This document shows positions 1 to 8,774 of a stretch of 64,000 bases of DNA, one piece after another. The position numbers and the translations under genes were made by a program. Location of the stretch: the NCBI GenBank assembly GCA_012735215.1, contig JAAYHX010000020.1, forward strand, positions 115,790 to 179,789. Direction: 5' to 3'. How positions within the stretch are numbered: the first letter of the stretch is position 1; every line of letters starts with the position of its first letter. The notes beneath the pieces are model-generated. The model saw nothing but the letters and a program-made list of their open reading frames with translations. It was not told where the DNA came from and searched no databases. Source of the DNA: Tissierellia bacterium. Lineage in GTDB: Bacteria > Bacillota > Clostridia > Tissierellales > Tepidimicrobiaceae.

Positions 1-2
1 TA

Positions 3-311
3 GTAAGGATTGATCTTCTAGTGCCCATCAGCATATTCTATGGTGCCTGCCTCATAATAAGTGTTTACAAGGCTATAGGTGTTTATGTACATAATATATA
101 TCCTAAGATAAATGGAATAATGGTATTTGGGGGTATGATACTTTTTTTGCTATGTGATATTAATGTAGCCATGTATAATATATTTAAATATCTGAACAAG
201 ACGGATATAATAATATATAAAGTATCCAACATATCCATATGGTTGTACTATTTGCCTTCTCAGGTATTGTTATCTTTAAGTGGATATAAATATAAGAGCG
301 TAAGGAGGTAA
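3..311 (+). CDS. YhhN-family (lysoplasmalogenase-like) membrane protein, C-terminal part
   Basis: The reading frame is open to the left edge, so this is the 3' part of a gene that starts outside the window. About 102 residues are visible. They are hydrophobic, with at least two membrane segments, and carry family-like stretches: a GGMILFLLCD segment (resembling the G..LF..SD motif) and a final WLYYLPSQVLLSLS helix. YhhN/TMEM86 proteins are integral membrane proteins, some of which hydrolyse lysoplasmalogen. The function here is inferred from these motifs only. It ends 5 bp before the next gene, so the two are probably cotranscribed. Confidence 0.6.
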   Translation, partial: VRIDLLVPISIFYGACLIISVYKAIGVYVHNIYPKINGIMVFGGMILFLLCDINVAMYNIFKYLNKTDIIIYKVSNISIWLYYLPSQVLLSLSGYKYKSVRR

Positions 312-316
312 GTGCT

Positions 317-1141
317 GTGAATAAGGTGAAAATAGGTTTAGTCCAGATGAAGGTCCAAGAGGATAAGAGGAAAAATGTAAAAATTGCTAAGGAGTTCATT
401 GAAAGGATAGCTAAAGAAGGTGGAGATATTGCAATTCTTCCAGAGATGTTTAACTGTCCTTATAATACAGTCAATTTTCCTATTTATGCTGAAGAAGAAG
501 GCGGAGAGACTTATAGATTACTTTCTGACTTAGCTAGGGAAAACAATATCTATCTGGTGGCAGGATCTATTCCTGAAAAGGAAAGGGACAAGGTATATAA
601 TACTTCCTATATATTTGATAGAAGGGGAGAAAAAATAGGAAAGCATAGAAAGATGCACCTGTTTGACATAGATGTAGAAGGTGGACAAAGATTTAAGGAA
701 TCGGATACATTGACAGCAGGAAAAGAAATAACTGTGTTTGACACTGAGTTTGGAAAGTTTGGTCTTGTAATCTGTTATGATTTCAGATTCCCTGAAGTGG
801 GCAGGATATTGGTTGAAAAAGGAGCTAAGGCTATCATAGTACCTGCAGCCTTTAATATGACTACTGGCCCTGCTCATTGGGAGATATTGTTTAGAACCAG
901 AGCCTTAGACAATCAGGTTTATACCATAGGCGTGGCCCCTGCTAGAGATGAAAATTCTTCTTATATATCCTATGCTAATTCTATAGTTGTATCCCCCTGG
1001 GGAGATGTGATAGAGAGAATGGATGAAAAGGAAGGCTATAGACTTGTAGAATTGGATTTGGACTATCTTGAAAAGGTAAGAAGAGAGCTACCCCTGCTTA
1101 AACATAGAAGGACTGATGTGTATAAGTTGGAATTAATGTAA
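317..1141 (+). CDS. Carbon-nitrogen hydrolase, Nit2/omega-amidase type
   Basis: A 274-residue single-domain nitrilase-superfamily amidase. The catalytic triad is visible: E43 in ILPEMFNCPYN, K112 in KHRKMHLFD and C153 in VICYDFRFPE. The NCPYN and KMHLFD motifs are typical of Nit2-like omega-amidases, which hydrolyse 2-oxoglutaramate or 2-oxosuccinamate to the 2-oxoacid plus ammonia in the cytoplasm. The GTG start is set by AAGGAGG at 302-308. The length is normal for the family. The exact substrate cannot be read from sequence; other small C-N amidases share this architecture. Confidence 0.85.
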   Translation: MNKVKIGLVQMKVQEDKRKNVKIAKEFIERIAKEGGDIAILPEMFNCPYNTVNFPIYAEEEGGETYRLLSDLARENNIYLVAGSIPEKERDKVYNTSYIFDRRGEKIGKHRKMHLFDIDVEGGQRFKESDTLTAGKEITVFDTEFGKFGLVICYDFRFPEVGRILVEKGAKAIIVPAAFNMTTGPAHWEILFRTRALDNQVYTIGVAPARDENSSYISYANSIVVSPWGDVIERMDEKEGYRLVELDLDYLEKVRRELPLLKHRRTDVYKLELM

Positions 1142-1146
1142 AAATA

Positions 1147-1176
1147 GTTGCGAAAGCAACATTTCTATGGTATATT
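1147..1176 (+). promoter_or_regulatory. marR-type gene promoter with palindromic operator
   Basis: The operator GTTGCGAAAGCAAC (1147-1160) contains the -35 box TTGCGA (1148-1153). It is followed after exactly 17 bp by TATATT (1171-1176), preceded by TGG (extended -10). The same arrangement recurs before sufC at 1822-1851. Binding by the adjacent MarR-type protein is inferred. Confidence 0.65.
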
Positions 1177-1201
1177 TGTATTAGAATTGGGGGGATTAGC
1201 T

Positions 1202-1684
1202 TTGAAGAATTGTCCAGATGACTATGCCGGAAGATGGTTTTCAGTGTTTCACAGACTGCCTTTAAGCTATATAACTGACGGTCTCAAGGACTATAATATT
1301 GGCAGTGGCCAGATAATGTTTTTACTTGAGCTATTTTATTTTGATGGGATAAGTCAAGAAGAGTTATCGTCCTATTTGAACATTGATAGAGCTAATACTG
1401 CAAGGGCCATCAGTAAGCTGGAAAAAGAAGGATATGTTATGAGGAAACAGGATGAGAAGGATAAGAGGATTAAGCGAATATATTTGACAGATAAGGCAAT
1501 GGAAATAAAACCTATGGTTTTAGAACTAATGAATCAATGGGAAAATACTATGCTAAAAAGCCTAACAAGAGTTGAAAGGGAAGTATTTATTAATTTGCTA
1601 AAGAAGGTGGGCCATTCCTTGTTTGATAATGAAAGATGCTTAATATGTGGTAAGGACTGTTGCAGAGAAGATGATGAGTGGTAA
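1202..1684 (+). CDS. MarR-family regulator with C-terminal cysteine cluster; likely controls suf operon
   Basis: A 160-residue winged-helix MarR-type protein. The DNA-binding core is the stretch SQEELSSYLNIDRANTARAI followed by a wing with QDEKDKRIKR. A TTG start at 1202 is chosen because GGGGGGA lies just upstream and because a longer frame from 1148 would begin inside the promoter's -35 box. The C-terminus carries C146, C149, C153 and C154 (CLICGKDCC), a tail unusual in MarR proteins that could bind a metal or an Fe-S cluster. A palindrome overlaps its own promoter and that of sufC next door. Inference: an autoregulated repressor that senses Fe-S or redox state. No IscR or SufR is present in the window. 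Confidence 0.75.
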   Translation: MKNCPDDYAGRWFSVFHRLPLSYITDGLKDYNIGSGQIMFLLELFYFDGISQEELSSYLNIDRANTARAISKLEKEGYVMRKQDEKDKRIKRIYLTDKAMEIKPMVLELMNQWENTMLKSLTRVEREVFINLLKKVGHSLFDNERCLICGKDCCREDDEW

Positions 1685-1738
1685 TTTGTTAACTAGTGGT
1701 CTATAGCATAAGGGATGATTATAAATATTATGAATATT

Positions 1739-1781
1739 ATGGTTTGCAGATCTGCATTAGCAGATAGGCAAACCATTTTTT
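1739..1781 (+). terminator. Rho-independent terminator after marR-type gene
   Basis: Outer stem ATGGTTTGC / GCAAACCAT, inner pairing of AGATCTGC with AGCAGAT, then six T's (1776-1781). It separates the regulator transcript from suf. Confidence 0.8.
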
Positions 1782-1821
1782 ATTCTAGTTTAATATTTAT
1801 ATATTAAAAGTGCAAAGAATA

Positions 1822-1851
1822 GTTGCGAACGCAACAAAAATGTGGTATCTT
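1822..1851 (+). promoter_or_regulatory. suf operon promoter with palindromic operator
   Basis: GTTGCGAACGCAAC (1822-1835) has perfect 6-bp arms around AA. It contains the -35 box TTGCGA (1823-1828). The extended -10 TGG-TATCTT (TATCTT at 1846-1851) follows after exactly 17 bp. Geometry is identical to the site at 1147-1176. Confidence 0.7.
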
Positions 1852-1897
1852 TAAAATATACTAAATTACTAGGAATTAAATTAAAGGAGAAATGGCT

Positions 1898-2638
1898 ATG
1901 GATAATAGATTTCTAAAGATAAACAATCTTCATGTTAAGGTGGGAGATAAGAACATATTAAAAGGCTTGGATTTGGAAGTAAATAAAGGAGAAGTCCATG
2001 TAATCATGGGACCCAATGGGGCAGGTAAATCTACTTTAGCCAATGTGCTTATGGGTAACCCTAAATATGAGATTACAGAAGGAGAAATCAATTTTTTAGG
2101 CACTAAAGTAAATGACTTGAAGGTAGATGAAAGGGCTAGGTTAGGAATGTTCATGTCATTTCAATATCCTGAGGAGATACCAGGCATAACCGTTGAGAAC
2201 TTTTTGCGCTCAGCAAAGATGGCAATAGAAAATAAGCCAGTTAAGCTGATGAAGTTTAAAAAGGACCTAAAGGAGAAGATGGAACTACTTGATATGAAAG
2301 AAGAATACGCTTCAAGGTATCTAAATGAAGGATTTTCAGGAGGAGAGAAGAAGAAAAGCGAAATACTCCAATTGCTAATATTAAATCCTAAATTAGCAAT
2401 ATTGGATGAAACCGATTCGGGACTTGATGTAGACGCTGTAAAGATTGTTGCTAAGGGTGTGGAACAATATAAGAATGATGACAATTCAATCATAATAATC
2501 ACTCACCATAGAAATATACTAGATTATTTGAAACCTGACTATGTTCATTTCCTTGTAGATGGAAAGATTGTTAAAACTGGTGATGAGAGTTTAATAGAAA
2601 TAGTTGAAAGGGAAGGCTTTGTAGCCTTACAGAGTTAG
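1898..2638 (+). CDS. sufC: SufC, Fe-S assembly ATPase
   Basis: The ABC-type ATPase of the SufBCD scaffold, which drives Fe-S cluster assembly in the cytoplasm. Visible motifs are Walker A GPNGAGKST, a Q-loop region MSFQYPEEIPG, the SufC-type signature NEGFSGGEKKKSEILQ, Walker B LAILDETDSGLD and a switch histidine (ITHHRNIL). The ATG at 1898 is preferred over 1892 because GGAG at 1886-1889 gives an 8-nt spacing. About 246 residues, normal for SufC. First gene of sufCBDSU, 17 bp before sufB. Confidence 0.96.
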   Translation: MDNRFLKINNLHVKVGDKNILKGLDLEVNKGEVHVIMGPNGAGKSTLANVLMGNPKYEITEGEINFLGTKVNDLKVDERARLGMFMSFQYPEEIPGITVENFLRSAKMAIENKPVKLMKFKKDLKEKMELLDMKEEYASRYLNEGFSGGEKKKSEILQLLILNPKLAILDETDSGLDVDAVKIVAKGVEQYKNDDNSIIIITHHRNILDYLKPDYVHFLVDGKIVKTGDESLIEIVEREGFVALQS

Positions 2639-2655
2639 AGAGGTGAGATAGCCCT

Positions 2656-4065
2656 ATGGATGTACAAAGAAAGACCTATGTAGAGGATTTAGATCGCAGT
2701 ATTTATGATGTTAAGGATGAGTTTAGATATAGCTATAAGGCTGATAAGGGACTAACAGCTGAAATAGTAAAGGACATTTCCAGGAGAAAAAATGAACCCC
2801 AATGGATGACAGATTTCCGATTAAGATCCTTGGATATTTACAATAAGCTAGAGGTTCCAGTCTGGGGGCCCAACCTAGATGACTTGGATATAGATAATAT
2901 AGTTACCTATGTTAAACCTAATACGGACATGAAATATAACTGGAATGAGGTACCTGAGGATATAAAGGATACCTTTGAACGGCTAGGAATACCAGAAGCA
3001 GAACGGAAATCCCTGGCAGGAGTTGGAGCTCAATACGACTCAGAAGTTGTATATCATAACCTTCAAGAAGATATGGCAAGGCAGGGAGTTATCTACACAG
3101 ATATGGAAACAGCAGTGAGAGAATATCCAGACATTATAAGAAAATATTTCATGACAGTAGTACCACCCCATGATCACAAATTTGTAGCCCTTCATGGAGC
3201 AGTATGGTCTGGAGGTTCATTTGTTTATGTACCTAAAGGTGTAAAGGTGGAGATACCTCTGCAATCCTATTTCAGATCCAATGCACCTGGAGCAGGCCAA
3301 TTTGAACATACCTTGATCATAGTGGACGAAGGAGCCTTTCTACACTTCATTGAAGGATGTTCAGCACCTAAGTATTCAGTTAACAACCTTCACGCAGGAT
3401 GTGTAGAGCTAATAGTAAAAGCTGGGGCAAGGCTTCGATATAGCACCATTGAAAATTGGTCAAAGAATATGTACAACCTAAACACAAAAAGGGCAGTTGT
3501 TGAGAAAAATGGAACAATAGAATGGATATCAGGCTCCTTTGGTTCCAAGGTATCCATGTTATATCCTATGAGCCTATTAAAAGGTGAAGGTGCTAAAGCA
3601 GAATTTACTGGTATTACCTTTGCTGGTGAAGGACAAATATTAGATACTGGAGCTAAGGTAGTGCATGCTGCACCCTATACCACATCAAATATAAATACCA
3701 AGTCTATATCCAAGAATGGAGGAGTTGCAGTCTATAGAGGGTCTTTAAGTATTACCCCTAATGCTTATCACTCAAAGGCTACCGTATCCTGTGAGTCTTT
3801 AATGTTGGATAACAAATCCAGATCGGATACCATACCAGTAGTGGATATAAGAAATGATGAAGTAGATATTGGACATGAGGCAAAGATAGGTCGTATAAGT
3901 GAAGAATCCATATTCTACTTAATGAGTAGAGGGATTAGTGAAGAAGAGGCTAGGGCTATGATAGTTAGAGGTTTTGTTGAGCCAATAGCTAAGGAATTAC
4001 CTTTGGAATACGCTGTTGAAATGAACAATTTGATCAAGTTGGAACTTGAAGGAACCATAGGATAG
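2656..4065 (+). CDS. sufB: SufB, Fe-S scaffold subunit
   Basis: A 469-residue SufB-type scaffold that forms the SufBC2D complex and receives persulfide sulfur from SufS/SufU. Recognisable features are the N-terminal region (RRKNEPQWMTDFRLRSLD), the beta-helix core (PPHDHKFVALHGAVWSGGSF, IEGCSAPKYSVNNLHAG) and the C-terminal SEESIFYLMSRGISEEEARAM block shared with SufD. RBS GAGGTGAG lies upstream of the ATG. It sits between sufC and sufD with short gaps and is certainly in the same operon. Confidence 0.97.
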   Translation: MDVQRKTYVEDLDRSIYDVKDEFRYSYKADKGLTAEIVKDISRRKNEPQWMTDFRLRSLDIYNKLEVPVWGPNLDDLDIDNIVTYVKPNTDMKYNWNEVPEDIKDTFERLGIPEAERKSLAGVGAQYDSEVVYHNLQEDMARQGVIYTDMETAVREYPDIIRKYFMTVVPPHDHKFVALHGAVWSGGSFVYVPKGVKVEIPLQSYFRSNAPGAGQFEHTLIIVDEGAFLHFIEGCSAPKYSVNNLHAGCVELIVKAGARLRYSTIENWSKNMYNLNTKRAVVEKNGTIEWISGSFGSKVSMLYPMSLLKGEGAKAEFTGITFAGEGQILDTGAKVVHAAPYTTSNINTKSISKNGGVAVYRGSLSITPNAYHSKATVSCESLMLDNKSRSDTIPVVDIRNDEVDIGHEAKIGRISEESIFYLMSRGISEEEARAMIVRGFVEPIAKELPLEYAVEMNNLIKLELEGTIG

Positions 4066-4076
4066 GAGGGACGGCT

Positions 4077-5201
4077 TTGAGCATACAGATAAAAGATGAA
4101 TTGAACTTGATACCAGTTAAGACCTACAGATGGCTAAATGTGAACCATCTTAAGATAGATGAGGTGTTGGACAAGGAAATAAAAACCTACCACAAGAAGT
4201 ATGCTGATGAGGGAAATCATGAAAATATATTGATTGGAAGAACAAATAAGGTTTTTTCTTTAAACAAATATACAGATGGTTTTAAGGATGAAATTGAGTA
4301 CGGTGTATCTAAAGAAATAGTTCAGATGGCAGAAGGTATGAATAATGCTGGTATATTTGCTCTGCTAAAAAGGGGAAAGGAAGTTAACCAACCTATTAGG
4401 GTTGAATATGAAATGGATGATGAAGAAGATGTATTAATAGACAAGAACATAATAATTGCAGAAGAATACAGCAAGGCTACATTTGTAGTAGATTATTCTA
4501 CAAGGGGAGATGAAGAGGCCTTTCATAACGGAGTTATGAAGGTATATGCAAAAGAAGGTTCAGATGTTAAGATTATAAAGGTTCAGAGAATGAACGATAA
4601 TTCCTACCATTTTGATTCCAATGTGGCTATTGTAGAAAAGGGTGCAAAGGTCAGCTTCATCCAAGTGGAATTTGGATGTAAAAGGGCAGTTACCAACTAT
4701 ATTAGCAACCTAAAAGATGAAAGCCAATCAGATGTATATGCCATATATCTAGGAGATAAAGATAGGGAACTGGATTTAAGCTACTACATGAACCATATTG
4801 GAAGGAGAAGTATTAGCAATATGGAAGTTAAAGGAGTATTGAAAGATAGGGCTAAGAAGATATTTAAGGGTACCATAGATTTTAAACTAGGATCAAGTAA
4901 ATCAACAGGCAGGGAAGAAGAAGCAGTAATACTTTTTGATAAGAGTGTGAAATCTGATGCGGTTCCCCTACTCCTTTGTACTGAAGATGATGTAAATGGC
5001 CAGCATGCAGCAAGTGCTGGCAGGGTAGATGATGACAAGCTGTTTTATATGATGAGTCGTGGTTTTAGCAGAGAAGAAGCCATGAAGCTAATTGTGGAGG
5101 CCTCCTTCAACCCAATTATTGACAAAATTCCCTTTGAAGGTGTAAGGGGGATTATCAGAGAAGAAATTCATAATAGATTAGTTATGGAGGTAAAAAGATG
5201 A
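4077..5201 (+). CDS. sufD: SufD, Fe-S scaffold subunit
   Basis: A 374-residue SufB/SufD-family protein, the partner of SufB in the Fe-S scaffold. It carries the C-terminal GRVDDDKLFYMMSRGFSREEA and a preceding HAASAGRVD segment that aligns with SufB's HEAKIGRIS, as expected for SufD. It starts at TTG 4077 behind AGGAGGG (4064-4070), which overlaps the sufB stop codon. Its stop overlaps the sufS start by 4 bp, suggesting translational coupling. Confidence 0.93.
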   Translation: MSIQIKDELNLIPVKTYRWLNVNHLKIDEVLDKEIKTYHKKYADEGNHENILIGRTNKVFSLNKYTDGFKDEIEYGVSKEIVQMAEGMNNAGIFALLKRGKEVNQPIRVEYEMDDEEDVLIDKNIIIAEEYSKATFVVDYSTRGDEEAFHNGVMKVYAKEGSDVKIIKVQRMNDNSYHFDSNVAIVEKGAKVSFIQVEFGCKRAVTNYISNLKDESQSDVYAIYLGDKDRELDLSYYMNHIGRRSISNMEVKGVLKDRAKKIFKGTIDFKLGSSKSTGREEEAVILFDKSVKSDAVPLLLCTEDDVNGQHAASAGRVDDDKLFYMMSRGFSREEAMKLIVEASFNPIIDKIPFEGVRGIIREEIHNRLVMEVKR

Positions 5202-6436
5202 AAAGCTTTGATGTAGACAGAATTCGTGAAGATTTTCCTACCCTTTCCCAATTAGTTAGGGGCAAAGCCTTAGTTTACTTGGACAATGCTGCTACTACCC
5301 ATAAGCCAATACAAGTGATAGATTCCATAAGAGACTACTATAATAAATCCAATGCAAATCCCCATAGGGGGGCTCATCATCTAGGAGTTTTGGCAACGGA
5401 AATGTATGAAAAGGCAAGGGACAAGGTAAGAGAGTTTATAAATGCTAGATCTTCAAAGGAAGTCATATTTACAAAGAATGCAACAGAATCCCTTAATTTA
5501 CTAGCCTACTCCTATGGTATGAAGCATGTTAAAAAGGGCGACGAAATAGTAATTTGCATATCGGAACACCACAGCAACATTGTGCCCTGGCAGAAGATTG
5601 CTAGGCTAAAGGATGCAGAGTTGAAATATCTATATTTAAATGATGATTATAGGCTTGATATGGAAGAGGTATACCGCAAGATAACAGATAGGACTAAAAT
5701 AGTAAGTATTGCCCAAATGTCTAATGTATTAGGCACAGTATATCCAATAAAGGAAATTGTAAAATATGGCCATTCTAAAGGAGCCATAGTTATTGTAGAT
5801 GGAGCCCAAAGCATCCCTCATATGAAGGTGGATGTTCGGGATATGGATGCGGATTTTCTAGTTTTTTCAGGCCATAAGATGCTGGCTCCTATGGGGATAG
5901 GTGTACTATATGGAAAGGAAGAGATACTTGAGAGCATGGATCCATTCTTGATGGGTGGAGATATGATTGAGTATGTGGAAGAGCAGAATACAACCTTTGC
6001 AGAACTTCCCCATAGATTTGAGGCAGGCACCCCCAATGTGGAAGGGGCTGTAGGTCTGGCTGCAGCTATTGATTATCTAAATAAGATTGGATTAGATAAA
6101 ATAAATAAATATGAAGAAGAACTGACTGCTTATGCTTTAGAAAAGCTAATGGGGATTCCCCAGGTGAAAATATATGGACCTAAAGATCTGGAAGATAGAG
6201 GGTCGGTTATATCCTTTGAGCTTGAAGGGTGTCATCCTCACGATGTTTCAACAATTGTTGATACCTATGGTGTGGCTTTAAGAGCAGGACACCACTGTGC
6301 CCAGCCTTTGATGAAGTTCTTAAAAGCCCCTGCCACATCACGAGTCAGTTTTTACTTTTATAATACTAAATCAGAAATAGATCAATTGATAGATAGTTTA
6401 TTGAAAGTAAGGAAGTGGTTAGGTTATGGATCTTAA
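5198..6436 (+). CDS. sufS: SufS cysteine desulfurase
   Basis: A 412-residue group II PLP-dependent cysteine desulfurase that supplies sulfur to SufU and SufBCD. K227 in SGHKM is the PLP lysine. C367 in RAGHHCAQP is the persulfide cysteine. N-terminal YLDNAATTHKP and PHRGAHHLG are typical of SufS. The ATG start overlaps the sufD stop (ATGA). The sufU start lies inside the last codons, so the operon is translationally coupled. Confidence 0.96.
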   Translation: MKSFDVDRIREDFPTLSQLVRGKALVYLDNAATTHKPIQVIDSIRDYYNKSNANPHRGAHHLGVLATEMYEKARDKVREFINARSSKEVIFTKNATESLNLLAYSYGMKHVKKGDEIVICISEHHSNIVPWQKIARLKDAELKYLYLNDDYRLDMEEVYRKITDRTKIVSIAQMSNVLGTVYPIKEIVKYGHSKGAIVIVDGAQSIPHMKVDVRDMDADFLVFSGHKMLAPMGIGVLYGKEEILESMDPFLMGGDMIEYVEEQNTTFAELPHRFEAGTPNVEGAVGLAAAIDYLNKIGLDKINKYEEELTAYALEKLMGIPQVKIYGPKDLEDRGSVISFELEGCHPHDVSTIVDTYGVALRAGHHCAQPLMKFLKAPATSRVSFYFYNTKSEIDQLIDSLLKVRKWLGYGS

Positions 6437-6857
6437 TCAATTGTACACAGAGCTAATATTAGAACACAGTCAAAACAGTGAAAACAAAGGGCATCTAGAT
6501 CATGCAAATTGTACTGAAAGGGGGCACAATCCTAGCTGCGGTGATGATATTACCTTAGAGCTGGTATGCAGGGGGGATATAATAGAAGATGCCTCTTTTA
6601 CAGGAAGTGGATGTGCCATATCTCAAGCTTCAACATCAATTATGATTGATTTAATAAAGGGAAAGTCTAAGGAAGAAGCAGGAGAACTTGTGAACACATT
6701 CTTATCCATGATAAAAAAAGAGTTAAATGACTATGATAAATTAGAAATGCTTGAGGATGCAGTAGCCTTTCAGAATATTGGAAACATGCCTGCTAGGGTA
6801 AAATGTGCTACTCTTGCCTGGCATACATTAAGGGAAGCAATAACTAAAAACCAGTAA
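6426..6857 (+). CDS. sufU: SufU, zinc-dependent sulfur transfer protein
   Basis: A 143-residue IscU-like SufU that accepts persulfide sulfur from SufS in Gram-positive SUF systems. The zinc/sulfur ligands appear at C38 and D40 (NPSCGDD), C63 (GSGCAIS) and C127 (RVKCATLAW). The length and the insert between the second and third cysteines match Firmicute SufU rather than a true IscU scaffold. It overlaps sufS by 11 bp and is the last gene of the operon. Confidence 0.95.
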   Translation: MDLNQLYTELILEHSQNSENKGHLDHANCTERGHNPSCGDDITLELVCRGDIIEDASFTGSGCAISQASTSIMIDLIKGKSKEEAGELVNTFLSMIKKELNDYDKLEMLEDAVAFQNIGNMPARVKCATLAWHTLREAITKNQ

Positions 6858-6917
6858 AGTTAGTAGGTAGTTCTATCTGGATATTCAATTTATATTTTAA
6901 TATAAGCACAATAAAAT

Positions 6918-6986
6918 GGCATATGAATTGTGAAAGGGAGAATATTAATATTTATGGACCTACCTTTCCAGTTATATGCCTTTTTT
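6918..6986 (+). terminator. Terminator after sufU
   Basis: GGCATAT (6918-6924) pairs with ATATGCC (6974-6980), with an inner GAAAGG/CCTTTC stem, followed by six T's. The loop is long, so this is a moderately strong call. Confidence 0.6.
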
Positions 6987-7277
6987 GTAAAGAAAGGTAT
7001 AGTTTTACATTAGTTGCCAGTTGATGTTTAAATCCTTTGAATAATTGTGGCAATTGAATAAAAATGTGCATCTTGCGTTATTGATGAATATAATTATTTA
7101 AATTTCAATCAATGTATGTTATAATCATTATGTCGTAGTAAGAGTCTACTTATAGAACTTCTTCATATTAAACAACCATTCTCTATTTACAAAGTACATT
7201 ATCCCATCTATTGCTCATCATTTTTAGATCAGCAAAGGAATCAATTATTGAAGTAATATGTGAAGGAGGAAATAAAT
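6987..7277. other. Intergenic region before DUF1538 gene
   Basis: Apart from a promoter (TATAAT at 7120-7125) and a roughly 145-nt untranslated leader, I see no gene. The leader contains an imperfect AGTAAGAGTCTACT hairpin but nothing I recognise as a known riboswitch class. Confidence 0.5.
7097..7125 (+). promoter_or_regulatory. Promoter of DUF1538-PII operon
   Basis: TATAAT (7120-7125) preceded by TGT (extended -10), with a weak TTTAAA -35 (7097-7102) at 17 bp. Confidence 0.5.
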
Positions 7278-8774
7278 TTGAATCTATTAAAGGATAAATT
7301 TAAAGAAGTATCTCTATCAGTATTGCCAATAAGTATTATCGTAATTTTATTGCATTTTACTGTGGTGCCAATGGAGACGGATATGCTGGCAAGGTTTATA
7401 ATAGGATCCCTATTGGTAATTTTGGGGTTGGGAATCTTCCTTTTTGGTGTTGACCTAGGTGTAACACCTATAGGGAATTTAATGGGAGAAAGTACTGCAA
7501 AAAGCAATAGTGTTACCTTGGTTGGAATACTTGGTTTTTTACTAGGTTTTTTGATAACCGTTGCAGAACCTGACTTGTTGATACTGGCAAATCAGGTTAA
7601 CAAAGCTTCAGGTGGTATAATATCAGCATATGCAATACTTATTGTTGTATCCATTGGAGTAGGACTAATGGTTGCCTTAGGACTTTTAAGGATTCTATTT
7701 GAAAAACCATTGAATAAGATGTATACTATAATATATTTTATTATCTTCATTTTAGGTTTAAAAATATCTGCAGAGTTTTTAGCCATATCAGTAGATGCTT
7801 CAGGAGCTACTACTGGCGCTATGACCACTCCCTTTATTCTAGCTTTAGGATATGGAGTATCAAGGCTTAAAGGTGGGAAAAATGTTGAAGAGGATAGCTT
7901 TGGATTAGTAGGAATTGCATCTACGGGGCCAATATTGGCAATAATGCTAATGAGTATAATATCCAGGGTTTCTAATATACAAGGACAAGCTGAAGCATTT
8001 ATGCCTCATGAAGGGGTTATTAGCCAATACTTAGTCGTATTCCCCCATATGATGAAAGAGACCATTTATACTTTAATGCCAGTTGTAATAATGTTTTTGA
8101 TTGTCAATGGTGTAAAGATTAAACTTAGTAGGAAAAATAGGAATAAAATTTTAAAAGGATTACTATATACTTATATAGGGTTAGTTCTATTTTTAACTGG
8201 TGTTAATGCAGGTTTTATGGAAGTTGGAAGGATAATGGGTTATAAGATAGCAAGTTTAGAACAGAGTTGGATTCTACCAGCTATTGGGTTTTTACTAGGG
8301 CTAGTGGTTGTATTAGCAGAGCCAGCAGTATATGTATTAACTGAACAGGTGGAAGAGGTAACCGCTGGATATATAAATAAGAAAGTTATACGTGTGGCTT
8401 TATCCATAGGAATTGCGGCTGCTGTTTCCATGTCAATGTTGAGAATAATGTTTCCAGCTTTGAAGCTATGGCATTTCTTATTACCTGGATTTGCATTAGG
8501 GGTGTTATTGAGCCATAAGGTACCCCCTATTTTCGTAGGGATAGCCTTTGATGCAGGAGGAGTTGCATCTGGGCCAATGACTGCTACATTTGTCTTGGCT
8601 TTTGCTCAAGGGGCTGCTGATGCAATACCAACAGCCAATGTACTGGTTGATGGTTTTGGTGTTATTGCTATGGTAGCTATGACTCCATTAGTAGCTGTGC
8701 AGATAGTAGGTTATATATTTAAATTGAAGGCCAAAAAGGAGGGTATTGATATAGATGGTGCTACCACAGAGTAA
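7278..8774 (+). CDS. DUF1538 family multi-pass membrane protein (duplicated halves)
   Basis: A roughly 498-residue polytopic membrane protein resembling DUF1538. It consists of two homologous halves. GFLLGFLITVAEPDLLIL in the first matches GFLLGLVVVLAEPAVYVL in the second, and SVDASGATTGAMTTPF matches AFDAGGVASGPMTATF. This internal repeat with conserved small and acidic residues in membrane segments looks like a transporter or channel, but no substrate is known. The TTG at 7278 is chosen over the GTG at 7260 because GGAGG at 7265-7269 overlaps the earlier codon. It overlaps the next gene, a PII-like protein, by 20 bp. Confidence 0.8.
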   Translation: MNLLKDKFKEVSLSVLPISIIVILLHFTVVPMETDMLARFIIGSLLVILGLGIFLFGVDLGVTPIGNLMGESTAKSNSVTLVGILGFLLGFLITVAEPDLLILANQVNKASGGIISAYAILIVVSIGVGLMVALGLLRILFEKPLNKMYTIIYFIIFILGLKISAEFLAISVDASGATTGAMTTPFILALGYGVSRLKGGKNVEEDSFGLVGIASTGPILAIMLMSIISRVSNIQGQAEAFMPHEGVISQYLVVFPHMMKETIYTLMPVVIMFLIVNGVKIKLSRKNRNKILKGLLYTYIGLVLFLTGVNAGFMEVGRIMGYKIASLEQSWILPAIGFLLGLVVVLAEPAVYVLTEQVEEVTAGYINKKVIRVALSIGIAAAVSMSMLRIMFPALKLWHFLLPGFALGVLLSHKVPPIFVGIAFDAGGVASGPMTATFVLAFAQGAADAIPTANVLVDGFGVIAMVAMTPLVAVQIVGYIFKLKAKKEGIDIDGATTE

